A stretch of DNA of 64,000 nucleotides from Aquila chrysaetos chrysaetos (GCF_900496995.4 NC_044011.1:7100041-7164040); one strand, 5' to 3'. Shown: positions 23,640 to 36,104, numbered from the stretch's first letter. Notes: generated by a model from the letters alone, not told the origin. Made by a program: numbers and translations.

Positions 23640-26420
23640 GCCAAGTCACTCTGTGCTGGATCAATGTTTCGTTTTCCTGCCAAGAGGGATGTATCATTAA
23701 TCAGGAAAGAATAGAAACGATCAGAATGATCTTGGCTACTTCTGTAGGTATTATTAAAATTGTTTGAAGTTAAAAATGATTAAATAACAATTTAAAACAG
23801 GATTTTCTAATCTACAACAGGATTTTCTATATCTGACATCAATACCATGGGATAATTCACACATGGCCCTCTTTGCTTCCACTTCAGACAGGACAAACCA
23901 GATTTCAGATCATATTCCTGTTGAAAAAATGAATGCCCTAAGGGCCCAGAGAAATGTGACAGGGTCACCTTGCAGGAGACCAGGGTCTTCTGTGGTGCAC
24001 CGAAAAAAACTGATACCCAGGGCAACAACAATATCCCTCTGAGCTGGCTCGCAGGAAGAGAAAGCTGGAGACAGAGTTGGTGATGGGTCTTGTCAAACAC
24101 CGACTCCCTGTCCAGCTTGTTGTACCTGCAGGAGTACCAATGCACGTATGTCATCTGCCTACAGATAACGCAGTGCTGTTAAAGGTCCTTGAGGTGGGAA
24201 GGGGATGCTGCAATTTTCATTGTTCTGCTGTCTCGCACACTCCTTGTTTTACTGACACGTTCCTATGAGTGGGAAAATTGCTGATAACAGATCTCTTTTG
24301 GTCTGAGACCTGACCAAAACTACACCATCAGTGGGAGCAACAGGGAGGAACAAAAAAACGCTGATTAATCCTCCCAGAGTGCTTATGTGTTCTGTTGGCA
24401 ATCCAAATATCAGCTGGTCATTTCTCCTGGTACTAATAACGATACTTGTAAAAAATGTTTGTTAGGCTATGATTGCCTTTATGCATCTTGCATATCAGGA
24501 AGAGAGGAAAAAGCAGCATTCTTAACAGAGATACAGCTGGTAGGAGTAGGGGTTCATCATCCAACCTTTTGTCTGGGTCTGAGGTAAATGTTGAGTCTCT
24601 GTTGGTGTTTCTGAGGGCTGTGGTCAGAGCTGGGGGCTTTCTCTAAAGAAGAAAAGGGGGCTGCTTTAAATCCCTGGGTGTTTGGGATAGAAAAAAAGGA
24701 TTTCAAGCACGTGACCCAAGGGTAGTGAGACAAATACCTGAGAAAAACCTGACTTATGGTTTGTGAAACTCCTTGACAACAAAATTAATGGGAGCAGGGT
24801 TGGGGGTGGGAAGGAAAAACTTGCAGGAGCCAAAACTCTTTGGAGTTCTGTTCTTGCAGATGGAAATGTTTGGAACTTCTGATGGAAGCTGTTGTAGCTG
24901 AGCTAGAGCAAAACCTAAATGAGAAAAACTTCTGCATGAAAGCTGTTAGTTCTGCTGAACTAGCATCATTCTGTTGTAACAATAACCCCTAGTTCTATGC
25001 TGAATCAAAACAAGCTGCTGCTTTTTGTTGTGAGCATGGGCGGTTTGCTTAATAAGCACCAGAAGGCTAATTCAATCTTTATCGAATCATTAATGGTCGC
25101 CTCCTTTGCATATGGGTATATGCAGATATCACCCTTTGTTTCTGCATATCTGTGCAGTTATGTACACAAAATACACTCCTGGCCCATCCTGTCTGCTCCT
25201 CAGCTGTGTCGTCTGTTCCTAATCACCCATCAACATCCACTTTTCCCCAATGAAAATAACTTCATTATTTTCTTTCTGTTAGCAGTTAAGGAATGTATTT
25301 TTTTAACTCCCAGTGGTAGCTTTCAACTTTGGTGTCAAACAAATTTCAGAACATTTGCAGAGCCTGTCACCCATTCTCTCCATTCAGATCAAGTGGATGT
25401 GCTCCCTCCTCCTTTGTGAGAGTTAAGGTGAGATAGAGGCATGTGGGACAGAGAGCTTCATTTGTGATAATAACAACCTACAGTTTGTTGAGTTAATTCA
25501 GGAATGAAGCTGCCATTATCGTATGGCAGTATACTTCAGAAAGAGTTCTCAGAACAGTTTTGGGTATTCTGTTCCCACAAGTCTTTTGCACTCACTCTAC
25601 TATCTTATCAGCAGTTGTTACCAAAGCCATCTTACCCAGAGGAGGCTGTGTAGATTTGCTCACAAATTTTAATCATCATTACCACCCAAAATGAAAAGAA
25701 ACACAGGGAAATGAAAGATAGATCCTTATACTCATTGAATCCATAGAGCTGACATACTCTGCAACAGCTGATTCATCAGGTCAGTCTGAGTATTTGGGGG
25801 TCTTTACATGATTTTAATTTTTGTTACCAGTTAAGTAACTTGTTTTCCATGCTGATTTATCAGTTAGGCTTCTTTAAAGTTCTGCAGACCCTTATGCCAT
25901 TTAAGTGATCCATTTTTCCCCTGAAGATTTCACGTTGGATGAGCTAATTGCTCATTCCCAGCTACTTGTCTTTGCACAGTAATGGGCTTTATTAAATGCC
26001 CGTGAATGTGCAATGGAGCTACCTGAATATCTCCCCTCAGTCTGGAGCCACTCCTTAACAATAGCACACAGAGAGGTTTAATTATATGATGATTATAGAC
26101 ATTGCTGACAAATATTTATATCCCTTCCCTCCCCAGAATATATTTGTTATTTGGGATGATGATTTTAACTTTGATGGCTTGTTCACAAATGTGAATATAT
26201 TCTTTCCATTTTTTACTTTTCATTTTTCAGAGAAACATTGGTGGCTACTGAACATAATCCAGGCCCTAAAGAGACCAAGACATGTGAGTATTACACTCAA
26301 GTGTTTTTGATAGCATATTTCCATACATTCTGTATAGTATGTCTAAATATTTTGATGGCTTTAATATTTTGTACCAGCCGTGGAAACTGGTTTGCTGCTA
26401 GGTGACTGTAAAAGTGAGAT
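23640..26420. other. AT-rich intergenic, nothing recognised
   Basis: Open frames are short and lack family motifs. The minus-strand frame at 23807-24154 (115 codons) was inspected and has no recognisable domain. No OR fragments or CR1 ends were noted. Confidence 0.45.
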
Positions 26421-26429
26421 TTGGTAAAT

Positions 26430-26910
26430 AATTATTAGAAATCTTATACTAACACTATGATTGAAACAACAGACAAAAGTATAGCCAAGCAATTAACCGG
26501 TAGAGGTAGTTACTCATAAGTTTTGCGGTTCTTTGCTCTTATGACTAGATATTCCTGTATACTAGATGAGAACAATGTAGAAACTGAACACGTGTGATTG
26601 AAGCTGTGTTAAGCTTCAAGATCAAAGAACAAGGACGAGAATAAAGACTTCAAGGACAGCCAACAAGAACTTCAAATGGGTCAGTGGTCGCAAAAGCAGC
26701 CCTTTGACTCAAATGATTTCTTCATTGCACATGATCGGATGTGCATTTAAGGACCGTCAGTGGCAGGATTTTATATCACAGATGTATGAAGTCATTCAGG
26801 TGCATGTTAGGTCAGTCCCATTCCTGGAAATGAATTGGAAATAAGTTGGAAATAAATTCCAACTCAGTTATAAAATTCTGGTCCAAAGTCATGCTTCTGA
26901 GAACTGTCAA
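26430..26910 (+). mobile_element. Possible degraded LTR
   Basis: The segment has an LTR-like flow: an A-rich start (ATGATTGAAACAACAGAC), a TATA-like TTTTATATCAC at about 26768, then AATAAATTCC at about 26852, and a tail. The beginning resembles that of the LTR at 17956. No termini or target duplication were found, so this is tentative. Confidence 0.3.
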
Positions 26911-27429
26911 AAGCATGAGACTTACAGTAGAGAGAACCATGATACCAATTCCCTGTTACTGTTAAAAGGATAGCTGTTTGGTATCCATATGGAGTGTGAG
27001 AATGTTTATTTTTCAATCAGATTTTCTGAGTAAGGACCTTGCCAAATTGGAATGATAATAAAAGGGAGGGAGTCAAAAACATAGAAACATAAAAGCTGAC
27101 CAATTAGCATTAACAGAAACAATAACCAGGAATAAACATCCCCAGTTGATGAGCTCTCAAGAAATTACAGGTGACTGGGACTTTGCAACTAGTAAGGATG
27201 CAAACCAGAGAGTCAGGAATGTTGGACAGGGTCAGTGGGACCATGGCAGCTAATGAGGGGATGTTCAGGTGAAGGGCAGCCAGGAGGAACAAAAAACAGA
27301 AAAGGAGTCTAAAATGGGCTAGTTGAGCGTAAACTGGGGCTGGTCAGGCTGAGCCCTGAGCCTGTCTGTCCTATCTTAAATCTTTTCATAACTCTCTGCA
27401 TATTCTTGCTCCATGCCATGTGTACATGT

Positions 27430-28330
27430 GCTGCAAGGAGCAAGTTCTAGCTACTGGGGGGATCAGTGTGAGTGCGTTTGGTGCCAGCTCCTGAAGTCAG
27501 ACTGGGGGTGTGGGCATCTTTGGCCTCTGGTGTGAGCTATGGGAGCCGGTGAAGTCCCAGTGCAGTTACTGGAGCCAGTAGGGTCTCAGCCTACAGCACT
27601 GGGTGAGAACAGCATGTGTCCCCAAAACCCGTTACTGAGGGGACTGGCATGAGTGAGGTGAGTGAGGGGCTTAGCACTGGCAGCTGGAGCAGGACCATGG
27701 GTCGTAGCTCTTGTGCCTTGTGCTGCTGGGGGCAGGGGGGAGTGTCTATATCTCCCCCAAAATAGGTGTTGGTGGGGTGTGTGTGTATATTCACCAGCAA
27801 ACTTCAAACTGGACCAGGTGGTGAGGAGGAGGTCTAAACAAGGGCATCAGGTGGACAGAAAGTCTGTGCCGATGCCCAGGGAGAACCTGCAAGTGTGGGG
27901 TGCCTGTGGGACAAGGGTGTGACTGCTGCATGTTTGGGGCACCAAGCTGGACCAGCCAGTGAGTAGGGGACCTGTGAGGTGGGTCAGAGGGCCAGGATCT
28001 GGGTGGGGGTACCAGACAGACAGAGAGGCCATGCTGATGCTCAGGGGACCCACGAACGTGCATGTGCTTGTGAATCCTGGGGATGTTATATGTGTGCCTG
28101 CGCTAGTGACCTCCTGTCTTTGCCAGTCCCAGAGGAGGAGGAGACATGGCTGGCTGCATTCATGTGTGATGTGAGTCCTGTATGTATTTTCTGTGACAGT
28201 TTGTGTGGCTGGCCATGTCGATGTCCTTGGTATGTCTGTGTGTGTCTGTGTCCTGTGAGTCTCAGGGATATGTGCTTAACTTTACCACTGGCTGAACCTG
28301 CAAATGGGATAGCAGCAGCTGCGTCCCTGA
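27430..28330. repeat. G/T-rich region with diverged internal duplication
   Basis: Two related units are visible. Both begin CTGGACCAG (27809 and 27947) and both contain a GATGC(C/T)CAGG block (27871 and 28035) after a GACAGA stretch; the second unit carries about 26 extra bases. The surrounding sequence is unusually G-rich and GTG-rich for this AT-rich neighbourhood and has no coding signal I recognise. It could be part of a longer, unnamed repeat family. Confidence 0.5.
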
Positions 28331-30673
28331 GATCCCAAGTCCCTAGGCACCGGGCTGGGCTCCAGTGGCTGGGCAGGAGGGTCATGGGCCAGCGCTGCTG
28401 GAGCCTGCAGCTGCTTTTGACATTTTTTAATAATGCTAAAGGTGTTTGAGACTCCAAGGCACTCTGGGATAGCACTAAAGCCCAGCTTGCAGCTCTACAT
28501 TGTCAATGATTAGAGTAATTTCTGAAGAAAACAATTTTCTTTTTTTCTCCTGTGATTGTCTTTAAAAGGCACTACATAATTATGCTGCAGAAGCATTCTA
28601 ATGATTGAACTAGCATGCAGATGCTTACGTAGGTTCTCATGTACTTGCAAGTCAAAATGCATGTGCATGATGTAGTTTCATTGTCCCCGTTCCATGAAAC
28701 TACCTGATTCTGCTACTATTTCAACTAAATTGAAACAACTTTATTCCTTTTCTTCTTCTCTGTGAGGCTAGTCTTGGGCAACTGGCATGTATGATATCTG
28801 TGTGAAGGGCAAGTAAATTCCATTTATGGTGCTTCGGAGAAAACATGCCTGATGTTCCAGGGAATATATCATGTGCTAATGTGACAGATTATTCAAGCTG
28901 TGGCAGGAGAGCATCTGCATTTAAAATACAATTTAAAATCTGCAATGCAAGCTGACTGTAGGAGTCATCAGCCCAACACTGTCCCTAATGTAAGAAAACA
29001 AAGGGAATTCTTCTAGTGAAATTTGCATGATCCATTTTGGAGGGACTGGATGGCGGAACTGCTGAAGGTAGGACACTTACTTCAAAATGCTTATTGTAAA
29101 TACATAAACCAAATCCAAGGAAGAACTAAGACCTCATAGCCACTAAACAAGAATTACACGAAATGAGAGCTTTTTCTGAGAGGTGTTCTGCATTAGGAAA
29201 TAAAACACTAACCTATCAGTAATACAATGACTGTTGTGAGTTTTATTGACTTTAATTCACAGCTGATGACCACAGCAATAGTCTAAAACTTTCATAAGGG
29301 ATCAAAGAGCAGAGTTAGGTAGATTCTATGTCAGCTGCAAGGATCTAACAAGTTAAGAAAACTAGTGTGAATGTGTGTACTACAAACTGCATTTTGTCAT
29401 TCTCTATTCTGTTATGCATAGGTTATATTGAGGTCTCTCTCAAAATCTGGAGCTTCAAATAACACAGTGTTCTTTCATTTCTTTGTTAATGGAAACAGTC
29501 AAAACCAGAAAGATTCCTTTTAAATACATCAGATCTGTAAATGCCTGAGAACGTTAGGAGTTTCTTTATTGTGCTTGTAAGTTAATCATCTGTGGCTCCC
29601 AGATCCACAGCGTTCACATTCATGTTCATGCTAGAAAACCCACAGACAAAAGGCTTATTGTGTGAGTAAAGTTATAGCAGAAAGAGAAATTAGATGGAGT
29701 CAGTATGAGGAGTGACTGAATCATGATAGGGTTGTATGCACTGCTCTTGCTTTGATGATGTGTCCTTCTCTATGTCCTCTGGTCTGTTGACCAGGTCCAT
29801 GTGTGTTCAGAGGAAAAGGTGGTTCCTCCCTCTCTCCCCACACATGGATACATTTCTGCTGCCAAAATGCATTCTGTGCCTTGAGATTTACCAGTGTAGT
29901 CCAGTGGTTGGGTGCCCCTTTGGTAAGAGATGACAAGTCTGAAGAACACTGAATTAATGACCACTTTCTCCTCTGTGGCAGGCTAATTTCTTCTATCTTT
30001 CTGTGCATCAGTTTCCCATTCTGGGCAGTAAGAAAACACAAAGCTGCCACGTCTGGCATAGCTCTGCATGACTATCCCATGGCATCGCACACATGGTGGC
30101 ACTCACCAGAGTAACAAGGCAATGTGACTAATGAAGCAGACAGTACTGAGCTTCACCCTCCGCACTTCATGAATGTTCTCTACGGGTATCTTTCCCTGTA
30201 ACTATTCTTTGTTCCTTCGCTTGTCTATAGACAAAAGGTATTTGGGTTTGCTTTGTTTTGTTTTATTTTTGCTTTCTTTGGACTGTGGGTATTTTGGTTG
30301 TCAGCTGGGCTTTCCCTTCAGTGCAGAACACACCTATGGAACCAGCTGGGACCACAGACCTGACATTTTGGGTGAGCACATGTTCTTGGCAATTAACCCT
30401 ACACCCAAAATGGAGCCAACCCTTAAATGCCAACTCCTCATAGTTGTATGCTTGGTCACTATCCCAAACTATGAAACTTATAGAGCACTAACATCATGCA
30501 CAGGCATTACCTTCTTACTTTGTTCAGCTAAGCCAGCTCTAGAGTTGCACCCTTTGATCCAGGGGCTCTCCGGGAATTCCCAAGAGACTCCTCACTTGAG
30601 TAATTGGCTGAAGCACAGTGATGTTGGTGCAGTGACTAGTCATCTGACAGTCTGTCCATTTGATTCCTCCCAG
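28331..30673. other. AT-rich region upstream of the OR10-like gene
   Basis: No gene or named repeat was recognised. An open frame in phase with the OR runs from 30173 but has no OR similarity before 30674 and is best seen as non-coding. Untranslated 5' exons of the OR probably lie here but cannot be placed by eye. Confidence 0.45.
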
Positions 30674-31624
30674 ATGAAGACAACAAAGGGACCAGAACCA
30701 GAAAACGACACTCTGCTGACTGAATTTGTCCTCTCTGGATTGTCCAGCCACCCAGAACTGCAGCACTTGCTGTTCTTCACATTCTGCTTGATTTACACCA
30801 TCACCATCATCGGGAACCTTCTCATCTTCATAGTCACAGTGCACCCCACCCTCCACATGCCCATGTACTTCTTCCTCCGGGTCCTGTCCTTCCTGGATAT
30901 TTCCACAGCATCGATCGTTGTTCCCAAGATGCTGGTAAACTTCGTGTCAGAGGACAGGAGTATTTCCTATGTGGGCTGTGCCACACAGCTCTACTGTGTG
31001 ATTTTCTTAGGAGCCACTGAATGCTATATTTTGGCAGCCATGGCCTATGACCGTTACATGGCCATATGCAACCCTCTTAGATATGCAATCATCATGAACA
31101 GCAGAGTTTGTCATTCCTTGGTCCTGCTGTCATGCTGCAGCGGTAATGTTGTGTCTGTGGTGCAGACAGCTTGGGTGTTCACATTGCCATTTTGTGGGCC
31201 CAAGAAGATTAACTACTTCTTCTGTGATATTCCCCCCCTCATCATGCTCTCCTGCACTGACACCTCTTCATATGAAAAGCAGATCATTACAGGCACAGTG
31301 CTGGTCATCTTTACACCATTTTGTCTCATCCTGGTATCCTATGCCTGCATCATCTCCAGCATCCTGAAAATGTCCCCTGCAGAGGGCAGACACAAGACCT
31401 TCTCCACCTGTTCCTCACATCTTACTGTTGTAACACTGTATTATGCAAGTGGGACCTTGATTTACTTACGGCCAAAATCCAGTAATTCACAAGACACTAA
31501 GAAAGTCCTAGCTCTCATATACACGACCGTAATTCCCACATTAAACCCTCTGATTTACAGCCTGAGAAATAAAGAAGTGAAAGCAGTACTAATCAAAATT
31601 ATAGCTGAGCTGAGGAAGATATAA
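30674..31624 (+). CDS. Olfactory receptor, family 10-like, intact
   Basis: Single-exon class II odorant receptor, 316 residues, a seven-helix GPCR expected in the ciliary membrane of olfactory neurons coupling to Golf. Visible hallmarks: N-glycosylation site N11-D-T, GN at 47-48 (TM1), PMYFFLRVLSFLD (63-75), C102, MAYDRY at 123-128, extracellular-loop cysteines C174, C184 and C194, SYACII (222-227), KTFSTC at 241-246 and NPLIYSLRNKEVK (291-303). TLIYLRPKSSNSQDTKK fits OR10. Start chosen at 30674 because the N-terminus then has normal OR length and the ATG directly follows a splice acceptor (CTCCCAG). The same frame stays open back to 30173, but without OR similarity. A candidate poly(A) signal AATAAA is at 32011-32016. 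Exact orthology is not assigned. Confidence 0.95.
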   Translation: MKTTKGPEPENDTLLTEFVLSGLSSHPELQHLLFFTFCLIYTITIIGNLLIFIVTVHPTLHMPMYFFLRVLSFLDISTASIVVPKMLVNFVSEDRSISYVGCATQLYCVIFLGATECYILAAMAYDRYMAICNPLRYAIIMNSRVCHSLVLLSCCSGNVVSVVQTAWVFTLPFCGPKKINYFFCDIPPLIMLSCTDTSSYEKQIITGTVLVIFTPFCLILVSYACIISSILKMSPAEGRHKTFSTCSSHLTVVTLYYASGTLIYLRPKSSNSQDTKKVLALIYTTVIPTLNPLIYSLRNKEVKAVLIKIIAELRKI

Positions 31625-32571
31625 ACTTATTCCGCTTGAAAGGAATCTTTCTTCTCCTCTGCATGCTTGGATTTTTTGTTTCTTTTATGCTTAACTTTTT
31701 TAGAACACCCTGATAACTTGGAACAGTTGGAAAATGGGTGTATCTCAAACTCCGCTTAGAGATTTTGTGTTTCTTCTGTCCAGTATGAGTGTACATGAAT
31801 CTTACTACTTCAGTATTCATGATATACCACCTTGCATTGTCTGATGGAAAATGAGGTTTCAATAGTTGTTTCCAAGAAAAATAGTTAATATTTCATATAG
31901 TACCATCACTGTAGCAGAGACTGCAAAGTGTCTTGGACAGGTATCTTGTCACCTGAGCCATAGTGTCATTTGTATTTAGTATCTGGCTGTTACTAGTTCT
32001 TTATGCCATGAATAAAATTCATTGGAGAAGTGCCTGAGAGCCTCATACTACCACTCACAGATAAATGACTCCAGGACCTTGGAGTAATTTATATTCTGTC
32101 ATTTGGAAGGGAGGAGGAAATGAACTCTAGCTTTGTCTGAGAGAGTAGGAAACTGAATGCAGTCTCCTACGTGACCAATGAATGCTCTGGGTCTGTAAGT
32201 GCCTGTATGAAAGTGTGGCATCAGCCTGTATGTGCCATTTCACCTCGTAATGCAGAGAACCTGGGCCAGATTTCCCAAGGTTCTTCTGTCTCATGTTTTA
32301 GTACAGCACATGAGCATCTTCCTCTCTTTCAGCAGTCTTCAGAGACCAAGACTCACCATTTAGTCTTCCAAGAGTGAGTGGGAGCAAAATGTGGGGTTTG
32401 GTGAATTTGCTTAAACAGAAAAATGAATGCTTTATTTGCTTTCACGTGTCCAGGTGTTTTGAAGCACATTTCATTTGGTTCCAGATAAGGCATACACTTG
32501 GTTGGGATGAAATTAATCTCACAAAAATTTAGCCACACAGGCATAATTCTGATACACAGGCTCCCTCAGTA
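31625..32571. other. 3' flank of the OR10-like gene
   Basis: The flank contains the likely poly(A) signal AATAAA at 32011-32016. No other gene or repeat was recognised before the LTR that begins near 32572. Confidence 0.5.
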
Positions 32572-33300
32572 TGTTGAACCGTCACGATGACGGATGCACT
32601 TAATAGCATACTGTACTCTTGGCTTAGCCACGTTCAACACACGAGGATTACCAGACTTAGGGGGTTTGGTTATGTTAACAAACTATCATGGCTAGATTAA
32701 TGAGCAGCGCAGTTTATTAAAGCAACAGTACAGGTTCTTTTGGATTGCCGGTGATAAATACACTGTCTGCAAAGCACATGCAAATAATAATACAGTTGAT
32801 TACAAGCACATTAAATTTTGGAAAAAACTTTACAGAGATTTCTCAGTTTCCTGCGGAAGCACTGGGTATAACCGAGGGTTTGAATCTCACCCAAAAGGTG
32901 TCCCTATAGGGGGAAGAGAAGTTCAGTCCATTGACTGATCCCAGAAGTCAGCTATGTCCTCCCAACTTGTCTATGATGGTGTCTGCCCTAACATTCCTCC
33001 TTTCTTGAGCCCTTTTATATTTTCTTATTTTTTAGGTGGAGCTTGAGTGACTCTAGTCATACACACCTTTACTTTGATTGCTATAAAGTTCTCTTGCTTT
33101 GCTTTTAAAGGTATATGCTAGAGAATATTCAGAGTACATGCTCAGTGAGTGGTGGTCACACCTTGGAGGTGGGTAGTTTGGGGGATGGAGGTGTGTTTTG
33201 TTATTATAATGAGATTATAATGCGCAAAGTTCACCCAGAGAACATGATTTAGCATGTCACTACTCCAGAACTGGGCACTTATGATATAAATCAGAAGTAA
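32572..33300 (-). mobile_element. LTR related to the one at 20712-21477, minus strand
   Basis: The plus strand starts TGTTGAACCGTCACG. A reversed poly(A) signal (TTTATT at 32713-32718) and a reversed TATA-like box (TTTTATAT at 33013-33020) show minus orientation. Its U3 segment near 33160-33240 (GGTGGGTAG, then GGAGGTGTGTTTTG and TTATTATAATGA) closely matches 21180-21240 of the LTR in the OR pseudogene. The right boundary is uncertain and no target duplication was found. Confidence 0.6.
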
Positions 33301-33639
33301 AACAACAGCATTGACAGAACCCCCATTATTTCACCTCCTTGCTTCAGTGGATTCAGTGCAGGGACCTTCCATTCCTGTTCCAGCAGTTCCAGTTCCCTAT
33401 CCCTGCAGTGATATCACAGAGCCTGGCCGCGGTGTCTCCACTCCGCTCCACCCTCCGTGTTGTTTCTCTTAGAGTTAGCATACCAGACTCCTCTGGTGTT
33501 GCTAACATCTAAGGTTGCAGGTTATGTTGCTTAGGGAATTATGGAACAGATTTTGTGTCTATGTACTGCATTCCATCCTGGAGGTTTACCTTCCCTTAAG
33601 AGGGGAACATATCAATAAGTCACCTCCAGCAATCATTCC

Positions 33640-34837
33640 ACAGCATGACGTCACATGGTATGGAATATTCCCTTGGCCTTGGGTCAGCTGTCCTGGCTGT
33701 GTCCCCTCCCAACTTCTTGTGCCCCTCCAGCCTTCTTGCTGGCTGGGCATGAGAAGCTGAAAAATCTTTGACTTAGTCTAAACACTACTATTATTGGTTT
33801 GTGTGTTGGGCTTTTGGTAGCGGGAGAGGGGCGGCAGAGACGGCTCCTGTGAGAAGCTGCTGGAAGCTTCCCAGGCTCCATGTCAGACCCGCCTCTGGCC
33901 CAGGCCGAGCCCATCAGTGACGGTGGTAGCACCTCTGGGAGAATGTACTTGAGAAGGGAAACCTGCAGTGAGTAGGGGGATTGGAATGTGAGAGGAACCC
34001 CTCTGCGGATACCGAGGTCAGTGAGGAAGGAGGGGAGGAGGGGATGCCCCCGCAGCCCGTGGTGAGACGGCAGCTGTCCCCCCCAGCCCATGGAGGGGAG
34101 CGGGGGCTCCTCAAGATGGCCGGGACTGCCTGGGAAAGCCCGCGCTGGAGCAGTCTGTGATGGAAGATTGGCCTGGGGAAAGGACCCATGCCAGGGAAGT
34201 TCAGGAAGAACTGCAGCCCATGGAAAGGACTCACGTCGGAGAAGTTCATGGAGGACCATCTCCCGTGGGAGGGACCCCACGCTGGAGCAGGGGAAGAGTG
34301 TGAGGAGTCCTCCCCCTGAGGAGGAAGGAGCGGCAGAGACAAGGTGTGATGAACTGACCCCACCCCCCATTCCCGTCCCCCTGCGCCGCTGGGGGAGGAG
34401 GTGGAGAAATGGGGAGTGGGGTTGAGCCGGGAAGGAGGGAGGGGTGGGGGGAAGGTGTTCTAAGGTTTGGTTTTATTTCCCAATATCCTTGTTTTGTTTT
34501 GATTTGTGGTAAATAAAATTGATTTTGTTTCTTCCCCAAGTTGAGCCTGTCTTTTGCCCGTGACCATAAGTGGTGAGTGATCCCTCCCAGTCCTTATCTC
34601 GACCCATGAGCCTGCCTTTATATTTTCTCCTCATCCCACCATGGCCCGGGGTGGGGGGAGTGAGCAAATGGCTTCGTGGTTCTTTGTTACCAGCTGGACT
34701 TAAACCACGACAACTACTTAGCAACAACTGAAAGCATCACTGTTTTATCAACATTATTCTCATACTAAATAAAAAACTATAACACTATACCAGCTACTAT
34801 AAAGAAAATTAAGTCTATCCCAGCTGAAACCAGGACA
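33640..34837 (-). mobile_element. Older LTR interrupted by a younger LTR
   Basis: On the minus strand the element starts at 34837 with TGTCCTGGTTTCAGCTGGG, the start of a very common avian LTR type. Its two parts are 34713-34837 and about 33640-33788, the latter with GGTCAGCTGTCCTGGCTGTG on plus, another hallmark of this family. The parts join exactly across the inserted element at 33789-34712. The downstream end near 33640 or further left was not fixed. Confidence 0.75.
33784..34717 (-). mobile_element. Younger LTR (924 bp) nested in an older LTR, duplication ACTAC
   Basis: The insert 33789-34712 is flanked by ACTAC at 33784-33788 and 34713-34717. On the minus strand it begins TGTCGTGGTTTAAG, and has a TATA-like box (plus TTTATATT, 34618-34625) and a poly(A) signal (plus TTTATT, 34472-34477). 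The far end reads TA on plus where TG is expected, a single-base change. The internal GC- and G-rich body creates long chance open frames (e.g. 33684-34370 minus) that are not genes. Confidence 0.8.
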
Positions 34838-35339
34838 GAAGTTCAGTAGTCTGACAGAGAAAGTAATTTCAGTTCTCAATTCTCAACCTCTGTTAAGTGG
34901 TCCCAGTATCTTTGGAGCTCTACCTGAAGCAGATACTACGCCTCTGCGCTCTCTCATACCAAAGCAGTGCATCTGTCTCCTGGTGCTTTTTCTGCATTGT
35001 AGCATTTTTATAACTCCTAGACTAATTCCCTTGGTCTCTGTACTGGGAAACAGTCCATGTTCCAGGCCACTGGTACATGGGCTTGGAGCAGGCACTGTCC
35101 TTTCTTCCCAACTCTCTTCACATCCTACTACTATTTTCTTGGGTCACTTCGGTCCCCCTTTTTCCTGACTGTTTGCACAATGTTCAAACTAATTCTCACA
35201 TGTATTTTGTGTGCACCCCTCACATTGCAGAACAACAGAAATACCTAATACTAGATTCAAAGCTTCCAGCATCTAAAAGTTGCTCCAAGTATTCCAATTC
35301 CAGACCATGATATTTGGAAAGTCCATCATATTTGAAAAG

Positions 35340-36104
35340 TCATAGCAGAAGGGTGAAGTTCCCAGTGACTGGAAAAGGGGAAACATAACCCCCATTTTTA
35401 GAAGGCAAAAAAGGAAGACCTGGGGAACTACCAGCTGGTCACCTCTGTGCCCAGCAAGATCATGGAGAAGATCCTCTTGGAAACTATACTAAGGCACATG
35501 GAAAACAGTTGATTGGAGACAGCCAGCATGGCTTCACTAAGGGCAACTCTTGCCTGACAAATTTGCTGGCTTTCAACGACAGGGTTACAGCATTGGTGAA
35601 GAAGGGAAGGGCAACTGACGTCATCTACCTGGACTTGTGCAAAGCACGTGATACTGTCCCACACAGCATCCTTGTCTCTAAAATGGAGAAACATGGATTT
35701 GATGGGTGGACCGCTTGGCGGATAAGGTGTTGGCTAGATGGTCGTACTCAAAGAGTTACGGTCAATGGTTCAATGTCCAGGTGGAGACCAGTGATAAGCA
35801 GCGTACCTCAGGGGTCCATATTTGGACCAGAGTTATTTAGCATCTTTGTTGTGGACATGGACAGTGGGAGTGCACCCTCAGCCAGTTTGCGGATGATGAC
35901 AAACTGAGCAGTGTGGTTGATACTCTAGAGGGAAGGGATGCCATCCACAGGGACCTTGACAGGCTTGAGAGGTGTGCCTGTGTGAACCTCATGAAGTTCA
36001 ACAAGGCCAAGTGCAAGGTCCTACACCTGGGTCAGGGCAATCCCAGACCCAAAAGACGATCTTTAAGTTCTCTTCCAACCCAAACAATTCTATGATTCTA
36101 TGAC
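35340..36104 (+). mobile_element. CR1 LINE, 5'-truncated, part of reverse transcriptase plus 3' end
   Basis: The open frame 35509-35907 shows CR1 reverse transcriptase features: [18 protein letters not shown], the A-box region [11 protein letters not shown] (normally YLDFSKAFDTV), and [10 protein letters not shown] frame change then precedes the FADD motif (about 35890) and the [15 protein letters not shown] segment. The copy jumps from QGNPRPK-type sequence to the 3' terminus (ATTCTATGATTCTATGA, ending about 36104), so it has an internal deletion. It is inactive. Confidence 0.93.

Noticed and set aside
23807-24154. 115-codon minus-strand frame
   Set aside because: No motif or splice context. 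Considered as a retroviral remnant but no conserved motif is visible.
33684-34370. 228-codon minus-strand open frame
   Set aside because: It lies across LTR sequence and crosses the insertion boundary. It is an LTR artefact.
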